A DNA stretch of 64,000 nt from Cordylochernes scorpioides (lineage: Eukaryota; Arthropoda; Arachnida; Pseudoscorpiones; Chernetidae): the NCBI GenBank assembly GCA_030710605.1, contig CP092882.1, positions 17,604,316 to 17,668,315 on the forward strand. Reading direction: 5' to 3'. Below, one piece after another: positions 51,997-63,579 of this stretch. The notes beneath the pieces were generated by a model. It was not told the DNA's origin. It saw nothing but the letters and a program-made list of their open reading frames with translations, and searched no databases. Position 1 is the stretch's first letter. Each line of letters starts with the position of its first letter. Made by a program: the position numbers and the translations under genes.

Positions 51997-52109
51997 TACT
52001 CCTTTATTCATTCCTGCACATTTTGAGGCCTAATTTTGACAGTCAGTCAAGCAGCCAAACAAATTCTTCTTCTTGTGTGTGTGTGTTTTTTTTTTTTAAT
52101 TTTTATAGT

Positions 52110-52375
52110 ATGGTGGTACAGATCCCAAGTACATGTGGTACAGGCCATGTTCATCGTAGCGGGTAGATAGTAACTGCTTTTGCTGTAAATGCACCACACG
52201 TAGAAAGCAGTTTGACTTTTGCACTCACAAGTGTGGCTGAGTACTTTTTGGATACTTGCACTCACTGGTGGGATTGGACTTATACAAGAATCAGAGACTG
52301 TTGAAAAGCAATTTTTTTTTCTTCTTCAGGAAAAAAGTGCCCAATGCTGGATTTGATCTTGGCAGCCAGTTTACC
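52110..52375 (-). repeat. Decayed S1 SINE
   Basis: AAGTACATGTGGTACAGGCC, CTGTAAATGCACCACACG, CACTCACTGGTGGGATTGGAC and a mutated box B (CCCAATGCTGGATTTGATC). Confidence 0.72.
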
Positions 52376-52477
52376 CCACATTTAGTTCAGTACAACAGCT
52401 GGTTTCATAGAGAATGGATAAAGAGGAATTCATAACTATGAACATTGAAATTCTATAGGGTGAATTTTCATTATTAA

Positions 52478-52721
52478 CCCTTTAGGTGCCGGCCGTTTTC
52501 AAGGTCATTCCTGATTATTGTTAGCCTTCAAAAGACATCAAACTATTCTTTATATATTTTTAAATAAACCCTTTTATGATTCATACAAACATATGAAACA
52601 CAATGCAACAGAATATACGCTTTAAAATACAATTAATTAATTTTCATTCGATTTTTTTAAGGAGAAAAGGAGCATCAAGTCACATCAAACCGATACATCG
52701 TCTTACCTGGCGCTTAAAGGG
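52478..52721. mobile_element. piggyBac-type MITE, 244 bp
   Basis: Flanked by TTAA on both sides (52474-52477, 52722-52725). Ends CCCTTTAGGTGCCGG and (inverted) CTGGCGCTTAAAGGG are imperfect repeats starting CCCTTTA. TTAA duplication plus CCC ends is the piggyBac signature. No coding sequence. Confidence 0.82.
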
Positions 52722-52727
52722 TTAAAG

Positions 52728-52822
52728 CAATGATAAGGCACAATTTGGATTATAGATTGCTACAGAAACATCACACACTATTTATTTATTTGTATTTGAT
52801 CTTATTTCCTTGTGTTTTACTA
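52728..52822. repeat. Hairpin family A, fragment
   Basis: GATAAGGCACAATTTGGATT joined to GCTACAGAAACATCACACAC and TTTGATCTTATTTCCTTGTG; the loop region is deleted. Confidence 0.72.
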
Positions 52823-53189
52823 CTAAAACAACTTTTCTACTGTGTTTTCTGTGATGGGAAACAAATGTTTGGAAGGATTTTGCTCATCACACATTACTAA
52901 TCCCCTCCCAGCAGTTTCACCTGTTTAATTTACCATACTACTCAAATATTGTTTTGGGCTGTTGTCATTCGATACTTTCAGAGCAATTCTTGGTATTTAG
53001 CTCTTTGAGGAGACACACAGGATTCCTTATGTTTCGATTTATGTCAACTCAAGATGATTTGGGTTGTGGAGGTAGGGGTTTCATCTCTTCAATTCTTTTT
53101 ATGAAAAATGAGATCACATTGATCTGTTTATTTCTTTTTTTAATCATAATTGTTCTTCCATTTTCTAAATTGGTGGGTGATGTTTCCAG

Positions 53190-54607
53190 GGGAGGAGGAG
53201 GAGGAAGAAGAAGAAGCGGAGGGGGAGGAAGAAGAAGAAGCAGAGGGGGAGGAAGAAGAAGAAGAAAATGCTGCAGAGGAAGCCATGGAAGAAGAAGTAG
53301 AAGAGGATGAGGAAGAAGATGCAGCTCATGAAGCCCTGGAAGATGAGCTCCCAGAAGAATTCTATGATGAGACCCAACAAGAAGATCCTACTTCCCCACC
53401 TGCTGCGGCAGAGGAAGATAAAATGGAGGTAGAGCAGCCTGCACAAGAAATGGCAAAGGAGGATCAGAATACCACCACAGAGGACGACGAGTTGGCCCTG
53501 ATTAGAGAGGAGGTGGTGAAGATCACCAAAGGCGCCAGTCCGCCAAAGTCCACCAGTCCCAAGAAAATCTCTCCTCCCATTATCAGTCCACCAAAAGTAC
53601 CTGCTAAACCCGCAACTAAGGCCCCTCTGTCCATGCCCACCAAAGCAGTCAAGTCCTTGGCCCCCAAGAAAAAAGTGAACATGGTGAAGGCCATAGAAAG
53701 TTTGACCAACTCCACTGCCACTGTGGTGGTCCAAAAGTTGAATGTGTTGGAGGATCAGAAAGCTACCCTACCTCCTCCCTCATCCAAGTCTAAAAAGTTG
53801 CCACCTGCCACGAAGAAACCAGAGCCAAAAGAGGAATCCAAACCAACATCACAGTCAACAGCCAAAAAGGCCCCGTTGCCAAACAAGACCAAGGCAACTC
53901 CCTCTGCATCAGGCAATAAAAAAACCCCAGCGGCAACAGACAAGAAAGCCCCAGCCACAATAGACAAGAAAGCCCCAGCCACAATAGACAAGAAAGCCCC
54001 AGCCACAATAGACAAGAAAGCCCCAGTCACAATAGACAAGAAAGCCCAAGCCACAATAGACAAGAAAGCCTCAGCCACAATAGACAAGAAAGCCCCAGTC
54101 ACAATAGACAAGAAAACCCCAGCCTCAATAGCTAAGAAAACCTCAACTACAACAGATAAGAAAACCCCGGCTACAGCAGATAAGAAAAACTCAGCTACAG
54201 CAGATAAGAAAAACTCAGCTACAGCAGATAAGAAAACCCCGGCTGCGGCGGATAAGAAGGCCCCCATCAAGAAAATCCTGCAACAGAAAACGGCCAAGAA
54301 AACCACCCAGCCAGCCAAGGCTGTGGTCAGCAAGAAACCCAACCTGGCTTCCAAGGTGAAGCAAAGCCCAGCAGCCACCAAGAAGTCAGCAACTCCAGGC
54401 AAGAAGACACAGCAGGAGGTAGTCAAGAAACAAACCCCAGCAAAAGCGACCACCAAGGCACCATTGAAATCAACCCTTAAAAAGGAAACTCCCAAAACTC
54501 CCACCAAAAAAGCCCTCCAGAACGGCAATGATAAGACGCCGTTAAAGAAAAAATCATCTCTCGCCAATAGTACAAAACCCAAGAATTCCATCAAACTTTC
54601 AGCAAAG
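53190..54607 (+). CDS. Zinc-finger/chromodomain protein, long acidic and Lys-rich exon
   Basis: Acceptor GATGTTTCCAG opens the exon in phase 1; donor GCAAAG|GTAACT ends it in phase 0 after 472 codons. Residues 49-115 are almost all Glu/Asp (EEEEEEEEAEGEEEE). Residues about 150-290 are rich in Lys, Pro, Ser and Thr. About 292-405 consist of 14 successive octads of the type KKAPATID, grading into KKTPATAD and KKNSATAD. The rest is basic and low-complexity (KKTQQEVVKKQTPAKATTK). Acidic followed by Lys/Ala/Pro-rich tracts resembles histone-H1-tail or Nopp140-like linkers that bind nucleic acid or chromatin. Both sequence and architecture imply a nuclear, mostly disordered region between the finger and the chromodomain. 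Translation continuing past 54607 enters AT-rich intron and is not expected. Confidence 0.87.
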
Positions 54608-54834
54608 GTAACTTCACTCTTCCATATTTTTATTATTATTTTTTGTTTAATTCTTTTGTTTCTTCTCTTGTATTCATTTCTCTGCAGCTGCAGCACAATT
54701 CTTGCCCACTCTGCCAGAAACAAAATACATTCATATATTTTTTCATATATAGTTTACCCTTCAGATATTAAACCCCCTTGGATGCTTAATTTTTACCAAA
54801 TCTATTGGACCAAAAGGCTAAATCCAGTATAAAC

Positions 54835-56160
54835 ATTAAAACTCACTGCAAATAGCTCCTCACCCAGGCTTAGAATTCAGCTGCTATAATGGCTAAAATA
54901 CCACCACAGGTTTTCAACCTGAAGCGAGCTAACTTGACACCAGTTTTGGGATCTTTGCCCCCCCATCCGTAAAATATATTCATATCAAATATTTTCCTCA
55001 TTCAAAATTCTTAACCCTATATAGACTGGTGTTACAAATTAGTAACACATTTGAAAATAAGAGGCTAACAATTTAAAACTCTTATTTTAAAAAATCATAT
55101 GAATTTGTAATGCTTATTCAGGGCTTGAATTTGATGTCCTCTTTATGTATTTTTTTTACCATTGTGTGTATTTTGTCAAATATATTGGTCTGAAAATACT
55201 CCATACAATGTTGTTAAGTACTACAGTACAAGCATCTATGACAGTCATTTAAAAAAAAATAATTTCAAACTGGAACCACTTCCAAATCTTGAGCCACTTC
55301 CAAATCAACACAGGACTCTTCTAAATCTTTTACAATGCACTATACTATGCACTCATAATTTTTTCTATACTGGGATATGTTGCATTTTTTCCCCTTGCCC
55401 CTCGAAAATAACATATCTTTTATTATAAACAGAATCTCCAGGTAACAAGAACAAATAAGTAGCTTATATCTGAGAGAGATGTTCCAGTGACTTCACCTTT
55501 CTCAATCTGGATGTACTGAATATAGACAAGAGTGCTTGCTCCTATAGGATGCTAACAATACCAAATGATCCTGACATTCTAAATGGCTCAGTTAATGTTC
55601 TGTAACACCATTGCTGCCATTGTTAGTGCATTAACTTTGCTGGTACATAGGCAGTAGTGGTTGGTTTTTATGGATTTTCTCAGGAACAAGATATTTGGCC
55701 AATAATGTGTTTATTATTATGCAATAGTTTCACCAATCCAAATAGGTAATTTGATGTTTTGGCAACAGCGTTGTTATGTATGAATTACTTATTTGGTTTT
55801 GTTGCCCATCCTCTCTAATCCAAAGTTTGCCTCCTCATCACATATCACTATATACCCAGCCAGCCAGCAGTGAAAGGTTGACTTGCATTGGCATCAATAA
55901 GTAAGATTTAGAAGCTGTTTTGTTTATCCAAAAAATTTTCCTGCTTTCCCTCGGAAGATATTTTGGAATGTTCATAATTGGTGAATCCCCGCTGATAGCT
56001 TCACTATTTCAATCTTATTATACTGATTTACTATTGAATTTGCCTGTTATGGCTTATATCACTGACAATTTTGAGCAATTGAAGTAAGGGATGGTCTTGT
56101 TTCTAATCTATATAATACAAATTGTACCTCATCAATTTTAAAAAGGGCAAAAATGTTTAC
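54835..56160. other. Intron sequence, no gene seen
   Basis: AT-rich. A scrap of hairpin family A occurs near 55735-55830 (GATGTTTTGGCAACAGCGTT). No coding evidence. Confidence 0.5.
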
Positions 56161-56162
56161 TA

Positions 56163-56765
56163 CAGTAGAATCTCCATGAGAGGACACCTCCCTACAAAAG
56201 ACAGTTTTCATCTTCAAAATGTTAATTTTGGCCAATTAACTGCTCTCCAATAAGAGGACACAACTCTCTAAAGGACACTTTGGTTCTACAACTAGCTCTT
56301 TTTTAGAGTTTCTACTGTTCATGCTGATACTGAAGTTCTCTAGACCAATTAATGGCTGTTTTACTGAAATATCTTTTACCTTCATGAGTAGACACCTATA
56401 CAAAGAATGGTATTTTCATTGCCAAAATGATCATTTTTAACAATTAGCTGCTCTGCTCTCCAGTAAGAGGATGCAACTCTCTAAAGGACACTTTGGTTCT
56501 ACAACTAGCTCTCCTTTAGAGAGTCTCTACTGTTCATGTTGATACTGAAGTTCTCTAGACCAATTAATGTAGCAAGGCTGTTTTACTGAAATATCTTTTA
56601 CCTACATGAGTAGACACCTCTATACAAAGAACAGTATTTTCATTGCCAAAATGATCATTTTTAGCAATTAGCTGCTCTGCTCTCCAGTAAGATGACACCT
56701 CTCTCTAAAGGAGACTTTGGCTTTGCAACTAGGTGTTGTCCTTTTTTTAGAGAGGTTCTACTGTA
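56163..56765. repeat. Three adjacent P1 MITE copies, partly a tandem duplication
   Basis: The first copy begins CAGTAGAATCTCCATGAGAG (56164). Then about 56320-56540 and 56540-56765 share TGATACTGAAGTTCTCTAGA, CCAATTAATG, GCTGTTTTACTGAAATATCT and AGTAGACACC with spacing of about 215 bp, so MITE plus flank was duplicated. The last copy ends GAGAGGTTCTACTGTA. Confidence 0.75.
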
Positions 56766-56936
56766 TATAATGTGCTCTTTTGGGCATGTTTACTTTGTAT
56801 TTTTTTTGCACCCGCATTTTCTAAATGCCCTTTCATTGTTGCCTTTGAATGTGTTGCAATGTTTGTGTGATCTTGCCCCCTCTAAAATGCAATACCACAA
56901 TGGGTGGTTGCTAATATTCCCTTTCTTCTCTCCCAG

Positions 56937-57011
56937 GGGGGTAGAGTATCTCCTAAGACTGAGGTGAAGAAGCCGGAGCAGGAGCCTGATGACATCAGTG
57001 ACGATGATGAG
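56937..57011 (+). CDS. Zinc-finger/chromodomain protein, 25-codon exon
   Basis: Exon between CTTCTCTCCCAG and GATGAG|GTAAAC, phase 0 at both ends, so exactly 25 codons: GGRVSPKTEVKKPEQEPDD then ISDDDE. The acidic end with Ser in ISDDDE is a likely casein-kinase-2 site by motif only. Its phase fits the exons before and after. Acidic spacers just N-terminal to a chromodomain are common in HP1-type proteins, which supports placing it here. Confidence 0.75.
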
Positions 57012-57245
57012 GTAAACATCTTTCTTTTCTCCCCCCCCCTGTTCATTTGTCACTTGCTGCACATCTGCTTGCTGCTCTCGCTTAGCTACCTCCCTCTACC
57101 TGTGACACTAATGTAATGGAACCATGCCTGTTTTGTTGAAAGGTTGATCAATCCTTAATTACTCCCCTGATGTAAACTTTGCCCGAGCTAGTGTTTTTTT
57201 TTTATTTTTTTCAATCGATGAAAAATGAATCAAGATAACTATATA

Positions 57246-57425
57246 CAGCAGAAACCTCCGTGAGAGGTCAATATCTGACATCTCTCTATACAGGGGGGGG
57301 GTCTTCATCATCAAAATGATCCATTTTTAACAATTAGCTGCTCTGTTAAGAGGACACCTCCCTCTCTCTAAAGGACCTTCTGACTCTGGAACTAGGTGTT
57401 GTCCTTTAGAGAGATTCTACTTTAA
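57246..57425. mobile_element. pogo-type MITE P1, decayed
   Basis: CAGCAGAAACCTCCGTGAGA at the left, TTTAGAGAGATTCTACTTTA at the right, ATCCATTTTTAACAATTAGC core, poly-G interruption at 57293. Confidence 0.7.
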
Positions 57426-57605
57426 GAGTTTAGCAGATTTATAGTTTCTTGCCATGTAAGGTCCAAATCTCTGGAGACTAGCTAAGATGACAAAAGGGTA
57501 AATAAACCACAGGTTTCATTGAGAGATAACCTCCAGGACACAGTTTTTTTTAAAGCTGTCTCAATGTCATGGAAGAGTTCCACCCTATCTACATAATGTG
57601 TAATA

Positions 57606-57804
57606 CACTCATAGACAAAACTTGAGGAAATGAAAAGTCTGCTGGTTGTCTATTTTTTTTTAAAAGGAAACTGTGGCAATTTTGTTCACACTTGGTTATC
57701 TAGTATTTCTTCAATAAAGGTCACTGTAATAATATCTTTCAGAGTTATTGTCCGAATCCTGATATACAAGTTAAAAGGTACAACTTGAGTTTTGTCCATG
57801 AGTG
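57606..57804. mobile_element. mariner-type MITE M1
   Basis: CACTCATAGACAAAACTTGA and inverted TTGAGTTTTGTCCATGAGTG between TA dinucleotides. Confidence 0.86.
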
Positions 57805-58437
57805 TATTTGTTATAGATCTCTCTGTAATCCAAATTGTTCCGTTCCTCCAGATAAAATATTTGTTATAACCATGCTATATGGGGATGCATTTCTAAATTG
57901 GTTATAAGATTTTATTAAACATAACCTGGGTTCTTGGACCGTTCAATGCCAACTATCCGGAAATTGGAAATATAAAGTCAATCTGTTATTGGGCTCTCAC
58001 AATAAGCAGGATTATCAGCGCCAACACCTAGTCCTACATAAGGATTGTTGGGATGGTTCAAATGAAATGCTTCACGCTAAATATTGCCATCATTTGGATG
58101 GTATTTTACCTTTAGTTCCTTTCTGGACACATTAATTTGTTTCTTTAAATTATTATCAAAATTGGTTTTTAGCTTTTCTTCTTTTTCCTGAGGTTAAACT
58201 CTCTAAGGCATAGTTGAGGGTAATGTCTTATACTGGAAATAATTTTCTTTAAAAAGTAGTTTTTGAACAGGAAAAAGGAAATGTAATAAATATTGTGTAA
58301 TGCACCATCTGATACTGTAATCATTGTAACTCAATGCTTACAAAGCTTGGGTACTACAGAATATGTATCATTGTTGTGACACTAAAAAATTCCAAAATGC
58401 ATTTTACACTTACTTAATTACACTTCTTTAATGCAAC
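57805..58437. other. Intron sequence, no gene seen
   Basis: The first 200 bases have AATCCAAATTGTTCCGTTCC and repeated GGTTATAAGA-type words suggesting an old DNA transposon. Nothing firm. Confidence 0.4.
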
Positions 58438-58438
58438 A

Positions 58439-58742
58439 AGGGGGTCGGTGGAAGGGTGGTCAAAACTGTTGGTTTTCGACCGCTACGACCCGGGATCGAA
58501 TCCTGCATTGCGCACTTTTTCTATTTAAAAAAAAAATGCTCCAATGGCCCCTGATTCTTGCAAAAGTCCAACCCTACCAGCAAGTGCAAGTAACCAAACG
58601 GGACTCTGGCATATTTGTAAGTGCAAAAGTTGAACTGCTTGTAACGTGTGTAGACATGTGGTGCACTTACAGTAAAAGCAGTCACCAAATTCTTACCCGC
58701 CATGATTATCATGGCCTGTACCACGTGTACTGGGAATAATTT
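58439..58742 (+). mobile_element. tRNA-derived SINE (family S1)
   Basis: GGGGGTCGGTGGAAGGGTGG head, GGGATCGAATCCTGCATTGC box B, AGTCCAACCCTACCAGCAAG, ATGATTATCATGG and GTACTGGGAATAA. Confidence 0.86.
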
Positions 58743-59219
58743 TTAAAAAAGCCAACAGCACCCTCCTAAAATTACTTACTTTTCTCTAAACATAATCGAT
58801 TGATAGAGCTTTCTAAAAGCAACCAACAACCTCCATTTTGGCTTGAGAATATTGGCTGGTGGTCAGAAAGCACCATGTAGTAGATGTACACTGCCTTTAG
58901 GAGTGAGAAATAGGCCTCATTAACACAAGTTTTGCCACACTTCCTGCAGACAGGCATTTACCAGGTCATTGCCTGTCACACAGAACAATATGTTTTTACA
59001 AAAAGAAACAGTATCACTGGAAACTGACAGACCTCTCCCTAAGCTGCAGCTAGTGGCCAAGACCTAACCTCAACCCCACACACCTTTCTCCACCTCTGTG
59101 CACTTACCATTCTCACCACCATCACTAACAGCTGCACTTATACCACAGTTTGTATAAGTTCTCTCTGAACCAACTGTCTATAATTCAACCCATTCTCAAC
59201 CATATTTCACTTTCAAATA
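58743..59219. other. Intron sequence, no gene confirmed
   Basis: A minus-strand reading at 58957-58772 begins MPVCRKCGKTCVNEAYFSLL, but there are no supporting splice sites or family match. Confidence 0.4.
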
Positions 59220-59379
59220 CAGTAGAACCTCCCTGTAAAGGATACCTAATTGCAGAGCCAAAGTGTCCTTTAGGAAGAGGTGTCCTCTTACTGGAGAGTT
59301 GCTAAATTGTAAAAATGGCAATTTTGCAAATGAAAACTGTCCTTTGTAGAGAGGTGTCCGCTAAAGGGAGATTCTACTG
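59220..59379. mobile_element. pogo-type MITE P1
   Basis: CAGTAGAACCTCCCTGTAAA at the left, GGGAGATTCTACTG at the right, TA on both sides; 160 bp. Confidence 0.87.
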
Positions 59380-59646
59380 TATTACCTTTTTTTAACTCAT
59401 CCATACTAATTCAACATATATTTAATATAATTTTGCCTTTTTTCTTCTTCTGAATCCCATATTCAACCTATTTATTTGAATTTAACCAGCTATAATTCAA
59501 CATAAGACCTCTGAATTCAAATGAAAATTCAGATCACTCTGGGTGTTGAGACACGTTGGAGTGCATGTCCCAGATGAATAAAGGGGAGCCAACTAAATGA
59601 CAATGGGATTAAAAAATTATAAAGATTTTTCACAATGAATTTTTAT

Positions 59647-59780
59647 TTGATAAAGTACAAATTGGATTATAGATTAGATACACAAGGTTATAAGACCAAA
59701 TCCAAATAAATAGTGTGTGATGTTTCTGTAACAATGCAATTACCGAAATACACTATTTGGTCTTATTGCCTTGTGAGTTT
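59647..59780. repeat. Hairpin family A, compact copy abutting the Penelope-like fragment
   Basis: TTGATAAAGTACAAATTGGA left end, GTGTGTGATGTTTCTGTAAC, TGCAATTACCGAAATACACT, TTGGTCTTATTGCCTTGTGA right end, directly followed by Penelope-type coding sequence. Confidence 0.78.
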
Positions 59781-59789
59781 TTATTTAAA

Positions 59790-60717
59790 AGGCTAGCATT
59801 CAAAATGAAAAATCTTTATAATATCAACCACATATGGAGGAGATATATTGATGATATCCTCTGTATATGTGAAACCGGACAGGAGAACAGTATCTTATCT
59901 GTTCTAAACTCCTTCCATCCAGACATTTCCTTCAGTTTTGAATCAGAAGCCAATAATGTAATACCTTTCCTGGACATACTGATCATCCGTACCCCATCAC
60001 ACTACCACACAACAGTATACCATAAAATCAATAACCCAACTTTCTACACCAATTTCAAGTCTTTCTGTCCCTTATCCCATAAAATTAATACAGTTAGAAC
60101 GCTTACCAAGAGATTGGTTACACATTGCTCCCTGCCCATTTTCAGATCAATAGAGTTCGCTAACATTAAGAAACAACTTGCCCTCTCCCAATATCCACAC
60201 CAGTTCATATATAAATATCAATACAACCCGGCCCATATGAAACCCAATTTACCCCATAGAAATACCTGCATCTTACCGTACTCAACACAATCCGCTGCAA
60301 TATCTCACCTTCTTAAGCCTCATGGCATTAACACCTACTATACAAACAATAGAAGCCTGGCCACCATTCTTAGACATCCAATTACCCGATTGCCGAGACC
60401 TGCCATTGTTCAGTCATCGGGTGGCTCGGTCTACTCAGTCTCATGCAACGATTGTAGTGCAACCTATATAGGTGAGACTGGTAGGTCCGTGGCCATCAAA
60501 TAACAAAGACAACAGGTCCCTCATCTACAACCACATTCTTGACACAGGCCACTCTTTCGATTTAACTTCACCCACCACATTATACAATAACATCTCCAAT
60601 AAATACCAAAGACTGATCATAGAAGCCATAGTATCCATATCAAAAAATAGCATTAACCGACATATAGATTTACCTGCACAATATCAGGATATATGTAGTA
60701 ACTTGAATAACCGTTAA
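59790..60717 (+). pseudogene. Penelope-like element: end of reverse transcriptase plus GIY-YIG nuclease, broken
   Basis: The first frame (to 60503) starts within the reverse transcriptase at IWRRYIDDILCI (YIDD catalytic box), then FLDILIIRTPSHYHTTVYHK, the typical Penelope RT/thumb order, TYYTNNRSLATIL, and GGSVYSVSCNDCSATYIGET, the GIY-YIG pair of the C-terminal nuclease with its CX2C motif. At about 60500 the frame ends. The remaining part (SLIYNHILDTGHSFDL, about 60512-60560, to a stop at 60717) continues in another frame, with some 30-40 residues of the nuclease missing between. The RT fingers and palm upstream of YIDD are absent. RT copies RNA to DNA and the nuclease nicks the target, but this copy can do neither. 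Confidence 0.9.
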
Positions 60718-61085
60718 ACCCCCCCCCCCCTCCCCCAGTATAGTTCCAATATGGCCGCTGATGGCGGGTTGGACAGTCGATATCCTAATACTAGTCTCTC
60801 TTCATTATATAGTCACATGTTATAGCCAATTACAAACCTACCAGTTATTTGTCAACCGGCATTACAGGATTAGCATAGTTACATAAATATATAATAGCTT
60901 AGATTTGCAAATATCTTTTAACTAAATTGTTTTTTAGCCGTCCTATATTATTTTTTCTCATATGTAAAAATATCTCTTTAAAAACGGAATCCTATTTAAG
61001 GCCTATTGCCATCATGTATCATTACCAGTTGAAGGGCGTGACTGCCCGAAAGCTCGTGTAGTCGATTAATAAAAAATCATTTTCT
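60718..61085 (+). repeat. 3' region of the Penelope-like element
   Basis: Poly-C/CT run (60718-60737), then an AT-rich 3' UTR and, at 61027-61060, CAGTTGAAGGGCGTGACTGC followed by CCGAAAGCTCGTG, a small hairpin with a GAAA end like the hammerhead-related motif reported near Penelope termini, then a poly-A signal-like TTAATAAAAAATC. Confidence 0.6.
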
Positions 61086-61218
61086 CCTGGCACTTTAGTT
61101 TATAGTATTTATATTCCAAGGAGAAAGTTTATGTTTAAATAAATATCAATTGCCTTTCACAATTTCAGCCCAAATCATAATTGTAACTTGTATACATGAT
61201 GAGTAAGTGCAGTCCTAA

Positions 61219-61323
<105 letters not shown>

Positions 61324-61395
61324 TAAGTAGCTCCTCTCTCTCTGTTTCTGCCCATTCTATGTGGATATCTTTGTCATTGTTTACATTTAGTTCTA

Positions 61396-61632
61396 TGATG
61401 ATAAGGCACAATTTGGAACACAAGGTAATAAGAACATATAAATAAATAGTGTATGATGTTTTGGTAACAGCGTTGTTATCATCTTCAGACAAAAGTACTG
61501 AATATATATAGTACATTCAGTACATAGTATCTTTCAGTACTTTTGTCTGAAGATGGTAACAATGCTGTTACCGAAATGTCACCCACTATTTATTTATTTA
61601 GATTTGGTCTTATTACCTTGTATTTAGTACTA
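61396..61632. repeat. Hairpin family A, full copy
   Basis: ATGATAAGGCACAATTTGGA at the left, GATGTTTTGGTAACAGCGTT, CATCTTCAGACAAAAGTACT, then the right arm CAGTACTTTTGTCTGAAGAT, GGTAACAATGCTGTTACCGA, TTGGTCTTATTACCTTGTAT. Confidence 0.83.
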
Positions 61633-61639
61633 TAGTCTT

Positions 61640-61935
61640 GGGGGTAGTCGGTGAAGGAGAGGTATAAACTGCCGATTTTTGGCAGCCACGACACTGAATT
61701 GAATTCCTCATTAGGCACTTTTATTCTAAATAAAATAAAAAATGCTCCAATGATCCCTGATTCTTGCAAAAGTCCAACCCCCATCAGTGGGTGCAAGTAT
61801 ATTTATTTGTACATGGGGCTTAGGTATATTTGTAAAAGCAAAAGTCGAATTGCTCTCTTCAACTGGTGCGCTTAAAATAAAACTAGACTACCCACCATGA
61901 TTATCATAGCCTGTACCACATGTACTAGGGGTAAT
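61640..61935 (+). mobile_element. S1 SINE, mutated
   Basis: GGGGGTAGTCGGTGAAGGAG head, box B changed (GAATTGAATTCCTCATTAGG), body AGTCCAACCCCCATCAGTGG, and TGATTATCATAGCC with GTACTAGGGG tail. Confidence 0.75.
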
Positions 61936-62825
61936 TTTAAGACAATGTTAGTCAGAACAGGTCTTCATAATATTAAGATTGACGACTCTGGAACAAACCT
62001 TTAGGTAAAATACAAATAACTTCTCTTTCTTACTACTTTTTGGTAGATTCTTTCTAGATTGGTATTTTTTAAAACCTGTTGGGGAAGGCCTTCTTTTGTC
62101 CTTATTCAGTGTTTGTTTTTTTCTTTAGCACTTCTCAAAATAGAATTAATTTGCAAATAAAACTTTCCCGTGTTAAAATGTGTTAGATTCAGAATTATTT
62201 GGTTACAACAAAAAAAAATTTTTTTTCAGATAAATGCTATCTCCACATTTTATTCTTAGGGAATATACTCTTTGGAATTCTACTAAAATAAAGACACCAT
62301 TAGAAGAGAAAATTGCTATACAGTATAAAATAAGAATACAAATGGTAGCAATGTGTTTCTTTATTTGTGCAAAGTACAAGCTTTTGGATCTTTATAATCC
62401 TTCTACAGACATAGCTATAAGTTGAGAAAATGAGGATATATCTAGAAAGAAGCATTTCCATATGGCTCAACTGAATGTTGATGATGGCTTCCACCATATA
62501 CACACCAATAAACTAATTATTATTATTATTTTTTTTAATTTCAGAGTAAAAAAATAATTAAGTATTATGTGAGAAAAAAAATAGTATTAAAGCGAAATTG
62601 TACTGGGATCAGGAGATGCATTTTTCTTAATTAAGGAGTATTTGATATTCTGATAAATATGCTCAAGCCTGAATGCTTTAGTTTCCCTTCATTTTTACCA
62701 CCCGATATCTCTTTTTGTTCTATCTTTGTATTGAAATAATTGGAAGGGGAAATATAAGCCACCATTTAATTGATTTATTAGAAAATGTTTTTTTTTTTTT
62801 TTTTTACTCTTCTCATTTAAATGTA
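61936..62825. other. No gene seen
   Basis: AT-rich with T and A runs (62100-62225, 62785-62806); presumably intron of the chromodomain gene. Confidence 0.5.
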
Positions 62826-62960
62826 GAAATTAAGTGTGCCTGGATCATGATGCCATGATCAATGAAAGCTACACCTCATTCCATGAACTCGTGGAGCATG
62901 GACTCTTGGATTCCATGTAATCTTTGCACAAGGGGATAAGAAATAATAACAATCAATGTA
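62826..62960 (+). repeat. Non-LTR retrotransposon B, 3' fragment
   Basis: GTGTGCCTGGATCATGATGC, CATGAACTCGTGGAGCATGG, TTGGATTCCATGTAATCTTT, GCACAAGGGGATAAGAAAT, then A/AC-rich tail, matching 8503-8620 and the 3' end at 3545. Confidence 0.65.
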
Positions 62961-63570
62961 GACAATAATGAAATATATAATTATTTCATTGGGGGTTGAG
63001 CAATTAATTTCATTGTGAACCCACCTTCTCCTCTACAAACATTATACACATTATTGGATGTGATGAAACCGTGAAAAGGTAGATTATTTACATCTTCTTC
63101 CTCTCCACACGTAGACCAGGATGCTTTGAGTCATCACTTCCTTACTTTTATCTACACTGATGTTTTTTTCCTCCCCCTTGTTTGTGTGTTTCTTTCAGTG
63201 GATATATAAGAAAATGTACAGTAGGGGTGAACTCAGGAACTGTCAGCAGTTGTTACTGCTCTCCCTTCATCCAGGTTTGGCAATAGCTGAGTTGTGAGTG
63301 CATTGAGGCGACAAAGTGTGTTTTTTCCAGCTATTTTACCCCAGGGTGTTACTTAAGGCAAGTTGGTTTACCATATATGTTTAATACCTTCAACTTGTCA
63401 CAAGGCCCAGGTTTTCAGCCAATTTCTGGAAATTAAGGATGGGGGTTGTTATTTATTTTGATGGCACTCTACCATCAGAAAAGTAACATGATTAGAGAGA
63501 GAGATGTCCTTTCATTATGTTCTTCTCTACCTTTATCCCCCCCCCCCCCCCCCCTTTTTTTTTTTCTTTA
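62961..63570. other. No gene seen
   Basis: A TTTCTTTCAG acceptor-like site at 63189-63199 precedes an open stretch (WIYKKMYSRGELRN), but it does not resemble the second half of a chromodomain. Poly-C and poly-T runs lie at 63537-63565. Confidence 0.4.
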
Positions 63571-63579
63571 ACAACTATA

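Noticed and set aside
53165..54723. Long minus-strand frames opposite the Lys-rich exon
   Set aside because: They are antisense to a well-supported exon; Leu/Phe/Ser-rich translations arise from the biased composition of the sense strand.
63200..63300. Possible next exon of the chromodomain gene
   Set aside because: The acceptor is good, but the translation (WIYKKMYSRGELRN) does not fit the second half of a chromodomain.
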